From the NCBI GenBank assembly GCA_006503475.1, contig RSEH01000230.1, positions 1-64,000 of the forward strand: a stretch of DNA of 64,000 nucleotides. The letters run 5' to 3'. Below, piece by piece: positions 39,440 through 49,496 of this stretch; within the stretch, counting starts at the first letter, position 1, and every line of letters starts with the position of its first letter. A program made the translations under genes and the position numbers. Under the pieces are notes generated by a model. It did not search any database and was not told the origin of the DNA. It was given only the letters and a program-made list of their open reading frames with translations. This DNA comes from Stentor roeselii (lineage: Eukaryota; Ciliophora; Heterotrichea; Heterotrichida; Stentoridae).

Positions 39440-41956
39440 ATGGCCAATTATTTCAATGAAACATCAAAAAGTGCAGACTTTCCTCTCGTAACCGACGAGA
39501 TCGAATACACTGACCCATTAATTCCGAAGAAACTTCAAACCTACTTCTTGCCCAACACCCTTCTCGAAAAGTACGTCGTCCAGTCATGGACAGGCGACGT
39601 CAACGAAGTCTACGACAACGCTGCAGAGTTATACGATTCCATGAACTACGAAGAAGACCCTGAAAATCTCGGTAAACCCGAAGTTGCCATTAATTTCAAA
39701 TTTGAGCGGGTAGAGCGAAATCCAACAGTTATGCATCATCGTCTTTACTTTGGAAAAGGTGAAGCTGTATTAAAGAACGGTATGAAGTACAACGGTGATA
39801 TGCAATTTTCTTTATTTCATGGAAGAGGGACTTTAGAAGGACCTGGGTTTAAGTATTCTGGGACTTTTCGAAATTCTGAGATTGAAGGCGAAGGGACTTA
39901 TGAATGGGAAAAATGTGTTTATGAAGGGGAAGTCAAGAGAGGACTGAGGAACGGGTACGGAAGTCTTAAGTTTGATAATGGCATCGAGTACACCGGGTAC
40001 TGGAGGGAAGGCCTAAGGGAGGGTTACGGGACTTTAAAGTACCCTTCAGGGCAGACTTATGAAGGGTACTGGGAAAAAGGGAAAAAACACGGTCATGGGG
40101 TGTTAAAATACGCATCTGGGAATTATTATGAAGGACTTTTCCAGGCTGACAAGCAAAACGGCCAGGGAACGATTTACTGGATCACGAGTAATGAAAAGTA
40201 CACAGGCGAGTGGAAAGACGGCCTTCCTCATGGATATGGAGTACATATCTGGCTTGATAATAAAGGAAATAAACAACTAAGAAATCGGTATGTTGGAAAC
40301 TGGGCCTTTGGAAAAAGAAATGGCCATGGAGAGTTTTACTATGCGAATGGAAGCAAGTATAAAGGGGAATGGGTCAATGATTTGAAAGAAGGAATGGGAA
40401 CTATGATATTTGAAGATGGGTCTGTTTATTCTGGACCTTTTGAAAAAGATCGAATGGTCAACAGGACTCTTTCTGGACAATTGGAAGTCCCAAACACCTC
40501 TCAAGTACCCCCCCCTACGAAAAAACCACCTGGAAAGGCAGGGTCTAAACCGAAAGAACTGCCGAAAAATAAAGAATCTTCGAATCCTGTTATTACTACT
40601 CAAAGGGCGAAAAGAAATGTCGAAGCGAATCCTTATAAAAATTTGATTGATGTTACTGATTTGCTTTATAATGAAGATGATCCCAGTAGGGCTGAAAAGG
40701 AAGTCGCGAAAATTCTTCTTCAGTTCAACTCGGGACTTAAGGAATGGTATGAAATTTACAGCTCACAAGTGGAGGCAAAGGAAAGAGAGGAAAGCTTTAC
40801 TATGACTTCTAAACAGATGTGGAGGTTTTTTAAGGATTGTAAGGTTATTTCTTATAAGGTTAGCATTGCTAACTTGAATCGGCTGTTTTTAAGAGGGGCG
40901 AAGAATTTGTTTAAAATTACTAGTAATGCTGCGGAAAACGTTTCTACGAATGACCAGTCAAGTCTCAGTCGTATCTCAAGCGTACAGCAGCCAGTTCCAA
41001 ATCTCGACATTTCCAACATTCCATCAAACCCTCAAGACTCAATGAGCGAAGAAGAAGCTTTAAACGACATGAACACAGAAGACGTTCATTCAACCGATCG
41101 TCCAATTTTATTCCGTCAATTTGCCGAGTCAGTAGTACGAGCATCCTACTTAAAATACTCAAACGGTGGAAAACTTCTAATGGACAACGTTGAGCAAGGA
41201 CAAGGTGACGACAAATACATAGTCGAGAAGCCAAAGTCTCAACTCGGAATTTCTCTTTTAAAGCTTTTTTCTGAGCGACTTTTGCCCTACGGGGGAAAAA
41301 GCACCTGCAAGTCAATAGAAGAAGAAGCAGAATTAGAAGAAGGGATAAATTCTTTAGAATTTCCAACTATTCAAAAGATTTTCTTGCAGTACTCACGGAA
41401 AGATCGAGGGCAGAAGGAAAGAAGAGATGTGACGATTCAGGTTTCAGGAGTTTTAAGCTTGTTGCAGGACTCGGGACTTACTCCGTATTTGATCACTTTT
41501 GCTAAGGTTTTGGAAATTATTGAAAAATATCATGATACTGATACTTCTTATACTTGTATTGCTCTTAGTCAGAAAAGTGATAAAGTTAAAAATAGAGTAC
41601 TTGCTAAAGTACTTGGACTTGAATTGACTGAGTATGAGTTTTATGAATGTCTTGTTTTAATTGCTTTGGAAATCATGCCCAAGGAGGGAAGGAAGGAGGA
41701 GGTTGAACTTAGTGTTGTTAGGAGTACTGTTGAAAAGTTTCTTAATGATAAACTTGTAACTGGACTATCTAAACCAGGAAGCCAAAGATTCAAAGGTCTG
41801 ACCTCATCAGTAAGCAAAGTGCGAGTTTTTCCAAAATCTCAGAAACAGCTAATCCTCGACGCTTACAACAAAGAAAAAGCTGAGCAAATCCGTAAAGAAC
41901 TCGAAGAAAGTCTTATAATGGAAGCTGAAGACTCGAACATAAACCTGATTAGTTAA
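39440..41956 (+). CDS. MORN-repeat protein, radial spoke head 10B-like
   Basis: 838 residues. About ten MORN repeats run from residue 110 to 345, each of the YxGxW...GxGxxxxxxG type (YTGYWREGLREGYGTLKY, YEGYWEKGKKHGHGVLKY, YKGEWVNDLKEGMGTM). A Pro/Lys-rich linker (about 350-395) and a long helical C-terminal region follow. MORN number, overall length and the large non-MORN C-terminus match RSPH10B, a component of axonemal radial spokes, which fits a heavily ciliated cell. Other MORN proteins of this size exist, so the orthology is probable rather than certain. The 3' end overlaps the 3' end of the converging gene at 41949 by 8 bp. Confidence 0.7.
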   Translation: MANYFNETSKSADFPLVTDEIEYTDPLIPKKLQTYFLPNTLLEKYVVQSWTGDVNEVYDNAAELYDSMNYEEDPENLGKPEVAINFKFERVERNPTVMHHRLYFGKGEAVLKNGMKYNGDMQFSLFHGRGTLEGPGFKYSGTFRNSEIEGEGTYEWEKCVYEGEVKRGLRNGYGSLKFDNGIEYTGYWREGLREGYGTLKYPSGQTYEGYWEKGKKHGHGVLKYASGNYYEGLFQADKQNGQGTIYWITSNEKYTGEWKDGLPHGYGVHIWLDNKGNKQLRNRYVGNWAFGKRNGHGEFYYANGSKYKGEWVNDLKEGMGTMIFEDGSVYSGPFEKDRMVNRTLSGQLEVPNTSQVPPPTKKPPGKAGSKPKELPKNKESSNPVITTQRAKRNVEANPYKNLIDVTDLLYNEDDPSRAEKEVAKILLQFNSGLKEWYEIYSSQVEAKEREESFTMTSKQMWRFFKDCKVISYKVSIANLNRLFLRGAKNLFKITSNAAENVSTNDQSSLSRISSVQQPVPNLDISNIPSNPQDSMSEEEALNDMNTEDVHSTDRPILFRQFAESVVRASYLKYSNGGKLLMDNVEQGQGDDKYIVEKPKSQLGISLLKLFSERLLPYGGKSTCKSIEEEAELEEGINSLEFPTIQKIFLQYSRKDRGQKERRDVTIQVSGVLSLLQDSGLTPYLITFAKVLEIIEKYHDTDTSYTCIALSQKSDKVKNRVLAKVLGLELTEYEFYECLVLIALEIMPKEGRKEEVELSVVRSTVEKFLNDKLVTGLSKPGSQRFKGLTSSVSKVRVFPKSQKQLILDAYNKEKAEQIRKELEESLIMEAEDSNINLIS

Positions 41957-42371
41957 GTTTAGATTGCCTAAGAACGAAATCAAACATTGAAAACATTTCT
42001 TTTATTTCTTCTTCTGGCGTCGGAGACGATAAAAATGGAAAGTCTTCCAATAAGTCCTTTGGGAAGGAGTTTTTCGTAGTTTTTAAAAGGTTTAAAGCCA
42101 CTTTTGGAAGAGAATCATTCAAAGTCTCTGAAATTTTTGGATTTTTACGGGCTTTCACCTTTGCACGGTATTTTTCTGACTTTTGTCTGCGGAGGTCTGC
42201 GTTGAATGAGGATTTTTTTAAGATTGATTTGTATCTTTCGATTGATGAACGCACGTGAATTGAGTGGCTTGGGTCTTGATATTGTTTAATTCGTTTTTTT
42301 GGTTTCTTTTGGAGTGAGATGGAGTTGAAGAAAGGGTTGAATTCTTCTTTGAGTTGTTTTGAGACATTCAT
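41949..42371 (-). CDS. Small basic protein, unknown function
   Basis: 140 residues, strongly basic in its first half (KKPKKRIKQYQDPS, LRRQKSEKYRAKVKARK), with an acidic end (TPEEEIKEMFSMFDF). No domain recognised. Its stop end overlaps the stop end of the MORN gene by 8 bp, so the two 3' UTRs must be antisense to coding sequence. Linkage next to an axonemal gene is suggestive only. Confidence 0.6.
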   Translation of the reverse strand: MNVSKQLKEEFNPFFNSISLQKKPKKRIKQYQDPSHSIHVRSSIERYKSILKKSSFNADLRRQKSEKYRAKVKARKNPKISETLNDSLPKVALNLLKTTKNSFPKDLLEDFPFLSSPTPEEEIKEMFSMFDFVLRQSKLN

Positions 42372-42464
42372 TTTCTATCAGGTTGGGGGCTTGAAATATT
42401 TCTTTTAGAAATAATCATTACTTGACTTATAGATCATCATTTTAAAAGGATAAGATAGTTATAA

Positions 42465-44633
42465 ATGTCAGGGAAAAGTTTTATTTGTTCGATCTGTGAA
42501 GTAAGAAGTAAACCTGATGGACATCAAGGCTGCAATGAGCAACATTATATCTGTCAATCTTGCTATGTAGGTGATTACTGCTATAATGAAAAAAAATCAC
42601 CTTGCTTAGGGTGTTTAAACATATCTAATTTTTTGAATGAACAAAATTGTGAAGAGCCTTTATGCCAAAAACATAAATCTGTTTTACTTTGCCCTATACA
42701 TTCCTATTGTATGTGCATTAAGAAATCTGGATTCATTAAAAATATAAACTGCAAAAGATGTTTGAGTATAATTAAGAAATTTTGTTTTTGTTGTTTTTCA
42801 TTCAAAGAAAAAATAACATCTATGCATGATTATCATTATATTTGTGAATACTGCAAGAAAAATACTAATAAAAAAAGAATGGCTTGTTATATATGCAAGG
42901 ATTTGTTATTGAAATCTTCAGATTGTGATTCAAAAAATAAAGAAGATCCTTCAGCTAATATTAGTTCAATTGAAGAGTCTAAATCACCAAAAAATAATTT
43001 GTTGATAGAAATTCCCACTTCTCTTAAAGGAACTAGAATAAAAAACACTATATATAGCTATTGCTCACTTTGTGCAATAGCAGATGGTATTGAAAGTGAA
43101 TATTCCTGTGAATCACGTCATTTAGTTTGCGGTGAATGCCAGAACAAAAAATATAAACCTGATAAATCCAAGACACCATGTTTCAAATGCTTTAATTTAT
43201 GGTATAATTATGAAAATGATATCAAATGCAACGCTTGTAAATCAAAAAACTCTTCAGTTATTCTCTGTGTTAATCATTCCTATTGCCATTGCATAAGATA
43301 TCAACCAAAATTAATCACTTGCAAATCTTGCTTAAAACTAATAGAATATTTCTGCTACAATTGTTTTGAATTCAAAGAAAGTTCTAAAGTTCATGATAAT
43401 CATTATCTCTGCACATCTTGTAGAAATCAACGAACCCTTAGTTTATTAATACAAGATTGTCCTGAATGTCCTTCTATATTAAAACCTCCTCCTAAAATCG
43501 AAGAGAGAAAAAAAGAAAAAATAATAACCAAAAATATTCCAAATAATAAATGTTCGCTTTGCTTATCAACAAAAAAAGAATTTTATGACTGGAAATGCAT
43601 CAAGGGGCATTCAGTTTGTTTAACATGTTCAGAAGGAAAGTTTGAAGGCAAAAACGATAAATTTTGTCTTGAATGTTTAAACGCTTTCTATAATGATCTT
43701 GTATCAGATTCAAAATACTCATGCATCTCTTGCAATTCTTTAGATGAAAAACTAGTCAGATTTTGCCCAAATCATATTTTCTGCTCTTGCATTCAAGCCT
43801 TTCCAAGGGCATTCACAGATCATCAATGTAATAATTGTAAAAGACTTCTTCAATATTTTTGCATTAACTGTTTTAAATTTACCTCAGATACAAAAGAAAT
43901 CCACCAAAAGCACTATCTCTGTTCTGAATGCGAAAAAAAGCTTAAAACTGATCAAAAACTTGAAATGAAGTGTCAAATTTGTAACTCTCACTATAAAACT
44001 CCTATAAATACAAATATTTTGAATCAAACTCAATTCTCTGATACTCAAATGAACCTTCAGGCGTATCCTTTTCAATCAACAAACATGATCTCTCCAATGA
44101 ACTACATAATACCAGGACAGTCTGTCTTTCCTTTCCCCCCTGCTCAAAATACAATCCCTTCTCTATGTCGATTCCATTCCTTAAACCTTATATTTACATT
44201 CGAATGTTCTCATTCTCACTGCTTACAATGCCTTCTCAACTACCTAATAAGAAAGTTTTTAAAGTTTCTCCTTAAAGTTCAAAATTTTGATATCAAATGG
44301 CTTGGAACACATCATAAATACGGATGTCCAATAAAGAACTGTAAGTTATTCCGTTTCAATTATTCAATCTATGCATTAGAAAGTCAATTTTTAGAACTAA
44401 TCTCAAATCTAGCATTGATAAACCCAAATTATTCCCCTTACCTAAAAATCCTATTCACTTCATTCGCGATGTTCTACGAAGGTTTCACTTTTTCCATAAG
44501 ACTTTGCCGTTATTGTTTAAAATCAACGATAATATTCCCAACTCCTTACGACAGCTGTTTAAACTGTATCCAACAACCTCTAATCCAATACATATTATCA
44601 AAAGTGAACCACTTCAAGATATCCTTAAAATAG
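42465..44633 (+). CDS. Cys-rich protein with three tandem zinc-binding-like modules
   Basis: 722 residues. Three homologous modules of about 140 residues (about 5-145, 195-340, 360-510) each show CSxC..., a HxxCxxC pair, CLxCLN/CFxCFN, a CxxHxxCxCI segment, CxxCLxxIxxFCxxCFxF and finally H-x2-HYxCxxC (HDYHYICEYC, HDNHYLCTSC, HQKHYLCSEC). The regular Cys/His spacing predicts several zinc ions per module. A last domain (about 570-650) has CRFH, FECSHSHCLQCL and a CPIKNC group resembling a degenerate RING. No known family name can be given; a ubiquitin-ligase-like or scaffold role is possible from the final RING-like part. It lies 34 bp upstream of a same-strand gene. Confidence 0.65.
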   Translation: MSGKSFICSICEVRSKPDGHQGCNEQHYICQSCYVGDYCYNEKKSPCLGCLNISNFLNEQNCEEPLCQKHKSVLLCPIHSYCMCIKKSGFIKNINCKRCLSIIKKFCFCCFSFKEKITSMHDYHYICEYCKKNTNKKRMACYICKDLLLKSSDCDSKNKEDPSANISSIEESKSPKNNLLIEIPTSLKGTRIKNTIYSYCSLCAIADGIESEYSCESRHLVCGECQNKKYKPDKSKTPCFKCFNLWYNYENDIKCNACKSKNSSVILCVNHSYCHCIRYQPKLITCKSCLKLIEYFCYNCFEFKESSKVHDNHYLCTSCRNQRTLSLLIQDCPECPSILKPPPKIEERKKEKIITKNIPNNKCSLCLSTKKEFYDWKCIKGHSVCLTCSEGKFEGKNDKFCLECLNAFYNDLVSDSKYSCISCNSLDEKLVRFCPNHIFCSCIQAFPRAFTDHQCNNCKRLLQYFCINCFKFTSDTKEIHQKHYLCSECEKKLKTDQKLEMKCQICNSHYKTPINTNILNQTQFSDTQMNLQAYPFQSTNMISPMNYIIPGQSVFPFPPAQNTIPSLCRFHSLNLIFTFECSHSHCLQCLLNYLIRKFLKFLLKVQNFDIKWLGTHHKYGCPIKNCKLFRFNYSIYALESQFLELISNLALINPNYSPYLKILFTSFAMFYEGFTFSIRLCRYCLKSTIIFPTPYDSCLNCIQQPLIQYILSKVNHFKISLK

Positions 44634-44667
44634 TTAAAAATAACACCCTAACCCTTCTCTAATAACA

Positions 44668-46305
44668 ATGGAAAAACTTGAATCTCCAAGACTTCATTGC
44701 AATTTCCAAGGATGCAAAAACATCGTTCAACAAAAATGCAAAATCTGTGAATCAACCTCATGCCAAGAGCATCAAACCATCTGTTCACATACCTCATTTG
44801 ACAGGCTGTTGATTCCTGTAAGTCCAAATGAAAGTGTGATTCTTTCCCGCTACATCTCCAGCCTTTTACTGAACTACAACCAGCTCTACCAGCAGAAGTC
44901 AGATTATTTCAGCGAAATAATCCTAAAGCTTTCAATTCAAATGCATGAAGAACTTAGTAAAATTGCAGACATCAGCTCATATCTCGCCTTGATGCTGAAA
45001 AATCTTTCATCCGGTACATGCCACATCCACCTACGCGATAAGAGCTTTCAATATGAAAATTGGGACTTTTCAATTGAGAACTTTGAAGTCTTTCCAGATT
45101 TTTCCGGTCATTTTTCAAGCTGCTTTTTCATTCAAGTCACAAAAAATCATTTCGTTGAACTTGAAAGAATCAAGTCGATTGACTCTGAAAATTTCTTGCA
45201 AGGTCAAACTGATTATTTAAAAACTTCAGGTTTTCAACTTTATTCACATTTGAATGAAATTTCAGCTGTCGCTTGTGGGGAAAAATTTTGTGCTTCTTTA
45301 AGTTTTGAAGATAATAATGTGAAAATTTGGAATCTTGAGAAAGGAAGTCTTCAGTCTGACCTGGTCCTTGATGAGAAAGTAGTTGAAATGGAAATCGACT
45401 TTTTCACTGATAGTCTTGTTTTAGGACTTTCTAGTAACTTCATCCAAGTTTATCATTTTCCAGAAGGAAAATTGAAAAAAACTCTGAAATTTGAAGACTT
45501 TGAAGCAATTCGATGCATAAAAGCAGGAGAAACTCGAAAACTTATCGGAAATAATAAATGTCAGGTCTTGGTACTTGATGAGAACTACTCAAAACTCGCG
45601 TTGATCACTCCACCCAATGAAAAAAGACCTGTTGTCGCGATTGCTTTAAATGAATCTGGAAATCTCTTCGCAGTGGCTCCAGCCAGTAATAATATTTTGA
45701 TCTTTCAGTTAAGTACTCTATCTTTAAAGCAAACTTTGAAGATTAAAGCGAACAGTAAAAGTCTCGGCTTTCATTTCAATAGAATCGTTTTCATTGATGA
45801 GAAAAATAAAATTAGTTTGATGAATGTTGATAATGGACTGGTTGAACATCAGGTCAAGTTTGACTCTTTTTATGCTTGTAGAAAAGGGGAAAAAATGTTT
45901 GTTTGGAACTCTGGTGAAGAAGGGCTTTATGAGTTTGAAGAGGGCTCTGGAAATCATTTGGTTTTGCAGGAATTTAAGGTATGGAATTGTGCTAGCAACT
46001 TTAGTGGAAGTGTTGTGGTCTTGGTTGATGAAAATATGAGGCTTTTTTGGAGAAAAGGGGAAAATTTGAATGAGATGCCAGGGCACTCTTCAGATGTAAC
46101 TTTAATCCACTGTTCAAAGACACAACTAGTAACATGCTCCTATTCAGAGGTGATAATCTGGAGCCTCAAGACCCTCTTACAGCGTAAAAAGTTTAACTTG
46201 AACTCAGATATCGAAAGAATCACTGAAAACGAAGACACTTTAATCCTGGCTTCTTCAATCGAAACAGAAACTCGAATAAATTTGACTACATTAGAAATAG
46301 TTTAA
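44668..46305 (+). CDS. B-box-like zinc finger and beta-propeller protein
   Basis: 545 residues. An N-terminal zinc motif (CNFQGC, then CKICESTSCQEHQTIC, about 11-48) resembles a B-box. A helical region (about 60-125) follows, then WD40-like repeats from about 185 to 545 (DNNVKIWNLEKGSL, LFAVAPASNNILIFQL, TCSYSEVIIWSLKTL). It follows the Cys-rich gene after only 34 bp, and both carry zinc modules, so shared function is possible but unproven. Its TAA stop overlaps the stop codon of the converging gene at 46302. Confidence 0.65.
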   Translation: MEKLESPRLHCNFQGCKNIVQQKCKICESTSCQEHQTICSHTSFDRLLIPVSPNESVILSRYISSLLLNYNQLYQQKSDYFSEIILKLSIQMHEELSKIADISSYLALMLKNLSSGTCHIHLRDKSFQYENWDFSIENFEVFPDFSGHFSSCFFIQVTKNHFVELERIKSIDSENFLQGQTDYLKTSGFQLYSHLNEISAVACGEKFCASLSFEDNNVKIWNLEKGSLQSDLVLDEKVVEMEIDFFTDSLVLGLSSNFIQVYHFPEGKLKKTLKFEDFEAIRCIKAGETRKLIGNNKCQVLVLDENYSKLALITPPNEKRPVVAIALNESGNLFAVAPASNNILIFQLSTLSLKQTLKIKANSKSLGFHFNRIVFIDEKNKISLMNVDNGLVEHQVKFDSFYACRKGEKMFVWNSGEEGLYEFEEGSGNHLVLQEFKVWNCASNFSGSVVVLVDENMRLFWRKGENLNEMPGHSSDVTLIHCSKTQLVTCSYSEVIIWSLKTLLQRKKFNLNSDIERITENEDTLILASSIETETRINLTTLEIV

Positions 46306-47666
46306 GACTTAACATCTGCCTTCTCATGAATCACTTGCAATTCAATCAAAACCTTCTTCGTTCGAAGACTATCAGGGGACTTGTTAAGTAATCCAAGAGT
46401 TTCTTTCGTTTTTTCCTTTTCTATCATTCTTCTGATGTTTATCTGCATCTTTTTATTGATTTCTGCAAGTTTTTCTTCTTTTATCAACTCGATTCTCTCT
46501 TTGTCGATCAACTGCTTTTCGAGAACTTGCTCTCTTCGGTACTTCCTGAGTAGGGTTTACATGATTCTTCTTTTTCTTTCTGCGTTTAAAAGAGCTTCTT
46601 CGTCTCTTAGCTTGGATAACTCATTTTTGAGCTCTAGTTCTTTTACTAGTTTGTCGTGGTTTGATTTTAATAGTCGGGCACTGGCTTCCATTCTTCGTTC
46701 AATCGCTAAATTTCTTTCTTTAATATTCTTCTCTTCCATCTTCATTTTTTCCAAAGCAACACTTCTTCTCTTCTCATGTTTTTCTCGAATAGAATCCCTA
46801 TGCTCTTGCATTTCAGCAATATAAGAATGTCTCCTAGCTTCAACTTTCTTTCTTTTTTCAATCATTTGCGCGATTTTCTGAGGGTCAAAGTCGACTTTTT
46901 CTTCAACTTTCCTAAAAAAAGAGCCTTCCAACAATTTACTTGCTGCATCTTTTTTCTGTTGAATAGATTTTTCATACAACCTCTGCGATCGAAGCATTTT
47001 GTTCTCAAAGGTCTGGATTTTTGAGGAGATTTCATCGTCACTTTCATTGAAATCAGTTAAAGTTTTGCTATATCGAGAAGCTGACTCGAATTTTGACTTG
47101 AAATTTCTTTTTTGTGGGTTGAAAGCCCGAGCTTTTTTGGTTTGAAGTTCTTTGATTTTGGCGAGGTTGTCTATTTGCTTGTCTTTGAATTTGTTGAACT
47201 TTGACCTTTTTTCAACGATTTCGGACTTTACCCTAAGTCTAACCTCATCACTAATTCTGAACCTTTTATCAATTCCCTGAGCAATAAACATAGAATCATT
47301 TAAACTTTTCAATTTCTGCTTAATTTTCATATGTTCCCTTTTCTTAATAGCTTCCATCTCATCAACTTCCTCATCCTCCTGAGTAACTTGCGTTAAAAAT
47401 ACCTGAGTCTTATTACTAGGAGTGACACTAGACTGAAGTCGCCTCATGGTCTCCTCCCTAATAAAAGCATTGATTTGTCTAACAACTTCCTGAAGTTTCC
47501 TAGTATAATAGTTAAACCTTAGCTTTTGAACCTCTTCACTGACCCCTCTTCCCGAAAAGTCTTCTAAAGTCTTTTGAATGAGTTCTTCAGGTTCAATTCC
47601 CAAAGCGAGCATAGCGAGTTTAGTCCTAGGCCTGTTGATATCAATCACGTAGTTCATTCTATCCAT
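46302..47666 (-). CDS. Coiled-coil protein with conserved N-terminal helical domain
   Basis: Two exons, 47666-46561 and 46545-46302, around a 15-nt intron. The preferred start is MDRMNYVIDINRP, because ATGG there follows the local TTTATT leader. An in-frame ATG at 47723 would add 19 hydrophobic residues. Residues about 1-80 look like a folded helical domain (RTKLAMLALGIEPEEL, GRGVSEEVQKLRFNYYTRK). The rest is Lys/Arg/Glu-rich coiled coil. Exon 2 continues the coil (YRREQVLEKQLIDKERIEL). Such proteins are common in ciliate basal bodies and axonemes, but no orthologue is claimed. Confidence 0.65.
46546..46560 (-). other. 15-nt intron
   Basis: GTAAACCCTACTCAG on the minus strand. Removal joins ATCAT to GAAGTAC and continues a coiled coil that would otherwise stop at TAA. 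Confidence 0.8.
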
Positions 47667-47776
47667 AATAAAGATAATTCCCAACATAATCCTTAAACTA
47701 CTCAAGACTTTACATTCAACCATAACAAACTTCCTGGTTTCTTATAAGACCTCTTTTCACTCTTTCCAAGAAAATA

Positions 47777-48304
47777 CTAGTTACTTAGTTTAGGCTTTTT
47801 AGAGAGATTCGGCTCGTTAGTCTCAGAGTCGGTAACGTCAGACATTGAACTGGAGTCCTTTCTTTGAGGTGGCAACTCGTGCATTGCCTGAGAGACGATA
47901 TTCATTTCTTCTGCCAGGTTGTTGTAAGTATCTTGAGAGTCTTGGTCAAGGTCATTCCATTCTTTCGAGATCTTTTTGGAACACTCAGGAATTTTTATCT
48001 CTGAATGAAAATTACTTTCTCCGCTTTCTTTCATTTCTTTTAACTTTTCTTTGAAATAAAGATTGTAACCTGTTTCTTTTCTTGGCTTTTTTGGTTTTTC
48101 TTTTGAGGATTCTTTCTTTTCTTTTGGTTTTTTTCTTTCTTGGTCTTCGGATTTTTGAGTTCTTGAATCTGCAGGTTGTCTTGATATGCTGCTTTGTGAT
48201 AAGTTTTCATGGGAGTCTAGAAGTTTAGCAGCTTTTTCGCAGTATTTTGAAGCGAGTTTGAATAAATCAGAAAGCTATTTTTAATTTACGAGTCTGGGAT
48301 CCAT
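47777..48304 (-). CDS. HMG-box protein with a five-codon first exon
   Basis: Exon 1 (48304-48290) encodes only MDPRL; after a 15-nt intron, exon 2 (48274-47777) gives a 170-residue protein. A helical N-terminal region (LLSDLFKLASKYCEKAAKLL) and a long basic Lys/Pro-rich stretch precede an HMG box at about 78-145: GYNLYFKEKLKEM (usual AYxxFxxE), ISKEWNDL and DQDSQDTYNNLAEEM (usual LSxxWKxLsxxeKxxYxxxA). It ends SKKPKLSN. HMG-box proteins bend DNA or act in chromatin. The box has an insert before its second helix. The gene has no ATG of its own in the long frame before residue 89, which explains why an unspliced reading would truncate it. Confidence 0.75.
48275..48289 (-). other. 15-nt intron
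   Basis: GTAAATTAAAAATAG on the minus strand, directly after ATGGATCCCAGACTC. It has two in-frame stops if retained. Confidence 0.75.
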
Positions 48305-48447
48305 TTTTATATTCGAGTCAAGGATTATCATGCGTATTGATTTAGAAATTATAGAGACCGAATGTTATGTAAGCTAAATGGTTGTTTCAAACTTTTTCGC
48401 TTTTTTTCACGAGCGGGCGTCTTTCTTATCCCTGCAAAATTTAGATA

Positions 48448-48786
48448 TCACTGAAAATTTTTGCTAAACGTTCGTGTCTGAGGCTTACTGCCGCTTTTGA
48501 AGATATTTTCCTCATTCCTGTGCTTGAGCTCCTGGAAGGTCAGAAACAGGACTTGGGCAACTTCAAGTACTTCAGATCGCCAAGAGGAAAAGTAGTGTCG
48601 CCTTGGACCATTAAAATTCTCATATCTCTACATTAAGATATGTTTAGGGAACAGCTAGTTCTGGGCGTCTTTGAAAAGCTTTCTTGAAAAGAGAATAGAA
48701 ATGATCTGGGGAAAATGCATTTGGTTCTTTGACGTAAGGAAAAACTTCAAATGACTACATTATCTGATATTTTGTTTAGAAAATAA
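48448..48786 (+). pseudogene. Decayed coding segment of unknown family
   Basis: Reads SLKIFAKRSCLRLTAAFEDI and onward for 62 codons (IFLIPVLELLEGQ, LGNFKYFRSPRGKVV), then TAA at 48634, and continues in the same frame as MFREQLVLGVFEKLS to TGA at 48685, then two more short open stretches. No local-type intron spans these stops. The opposite strand is also open for about 50 codons, so direction is not certain. Base composition is closer to the window's coding sequence than to its intergenic DNA. It could alternatively be a structured RNA, but no family fits. Confidence 0.4.
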
Positions 48787-49496
48787 GGTAGCATAAAATT
48801 TCCTTATTTACTATAGTAACAATAAAGGGTAATATTATAATAAATGGTAATTCAGTTTATAATCTTTAATGATTAACTTATTATAATAGGATTAATTATT
48901 TAAGATATATTGAATGTAAAGATAGAATTGCATATCCTTTAATCGAGGATAAAGAAAGTAATCTATCTTATAAAAATAGTAAATAAAATATTCAAATTAT
49001 GAAGGTTTATCTTTTTCTAAGTGATTTCGCGAACTTACTAAAGATTTTAAAAAGAATACAAGTTCAGAGTTTTGATTACTTAAAGTTAAATATTATGATA
49101 GAAAGAATTGTGTTGATACATTATAGCATTTAGGTAAATAATCATTAAAGAATTAAAATTTAAGTTATTAATGATTTGATTATTTGGGTTATTTGATTGA
49201 AGATTTAACTTCCTCCTATTCTCAATTATATGAATTCAACATAGGCTTATACTTTAAATATTTATTTTCTTAATAATTACAAAAGTGCGCATTAATTACT
49301 ATAGTCGCTTGTGGGCTCTTTACTTATATTTGATAAAGATTTTTTAAATTTGAAATAAGCAATAATAACCTCCTTTTAACTATTTAAATGCACTATTCAT
49401 TCTATATCCTTGCTTCTGATAATTTCATTTATCTGAATAGAAACCCTGTAAGGCCTGACTGGAAATCCAAATCTTTTCCTTAGACTTTAAGTTACT

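Noticed and set aside
48448-48660. Signal recognition particle RNA
   Set aside because: A GGTCAGAAACAGGA segment recalled the SRP helix 8 region, but the conserved asymmetric-loop bases and flanking helices do not fit, and the strand is open as protein.
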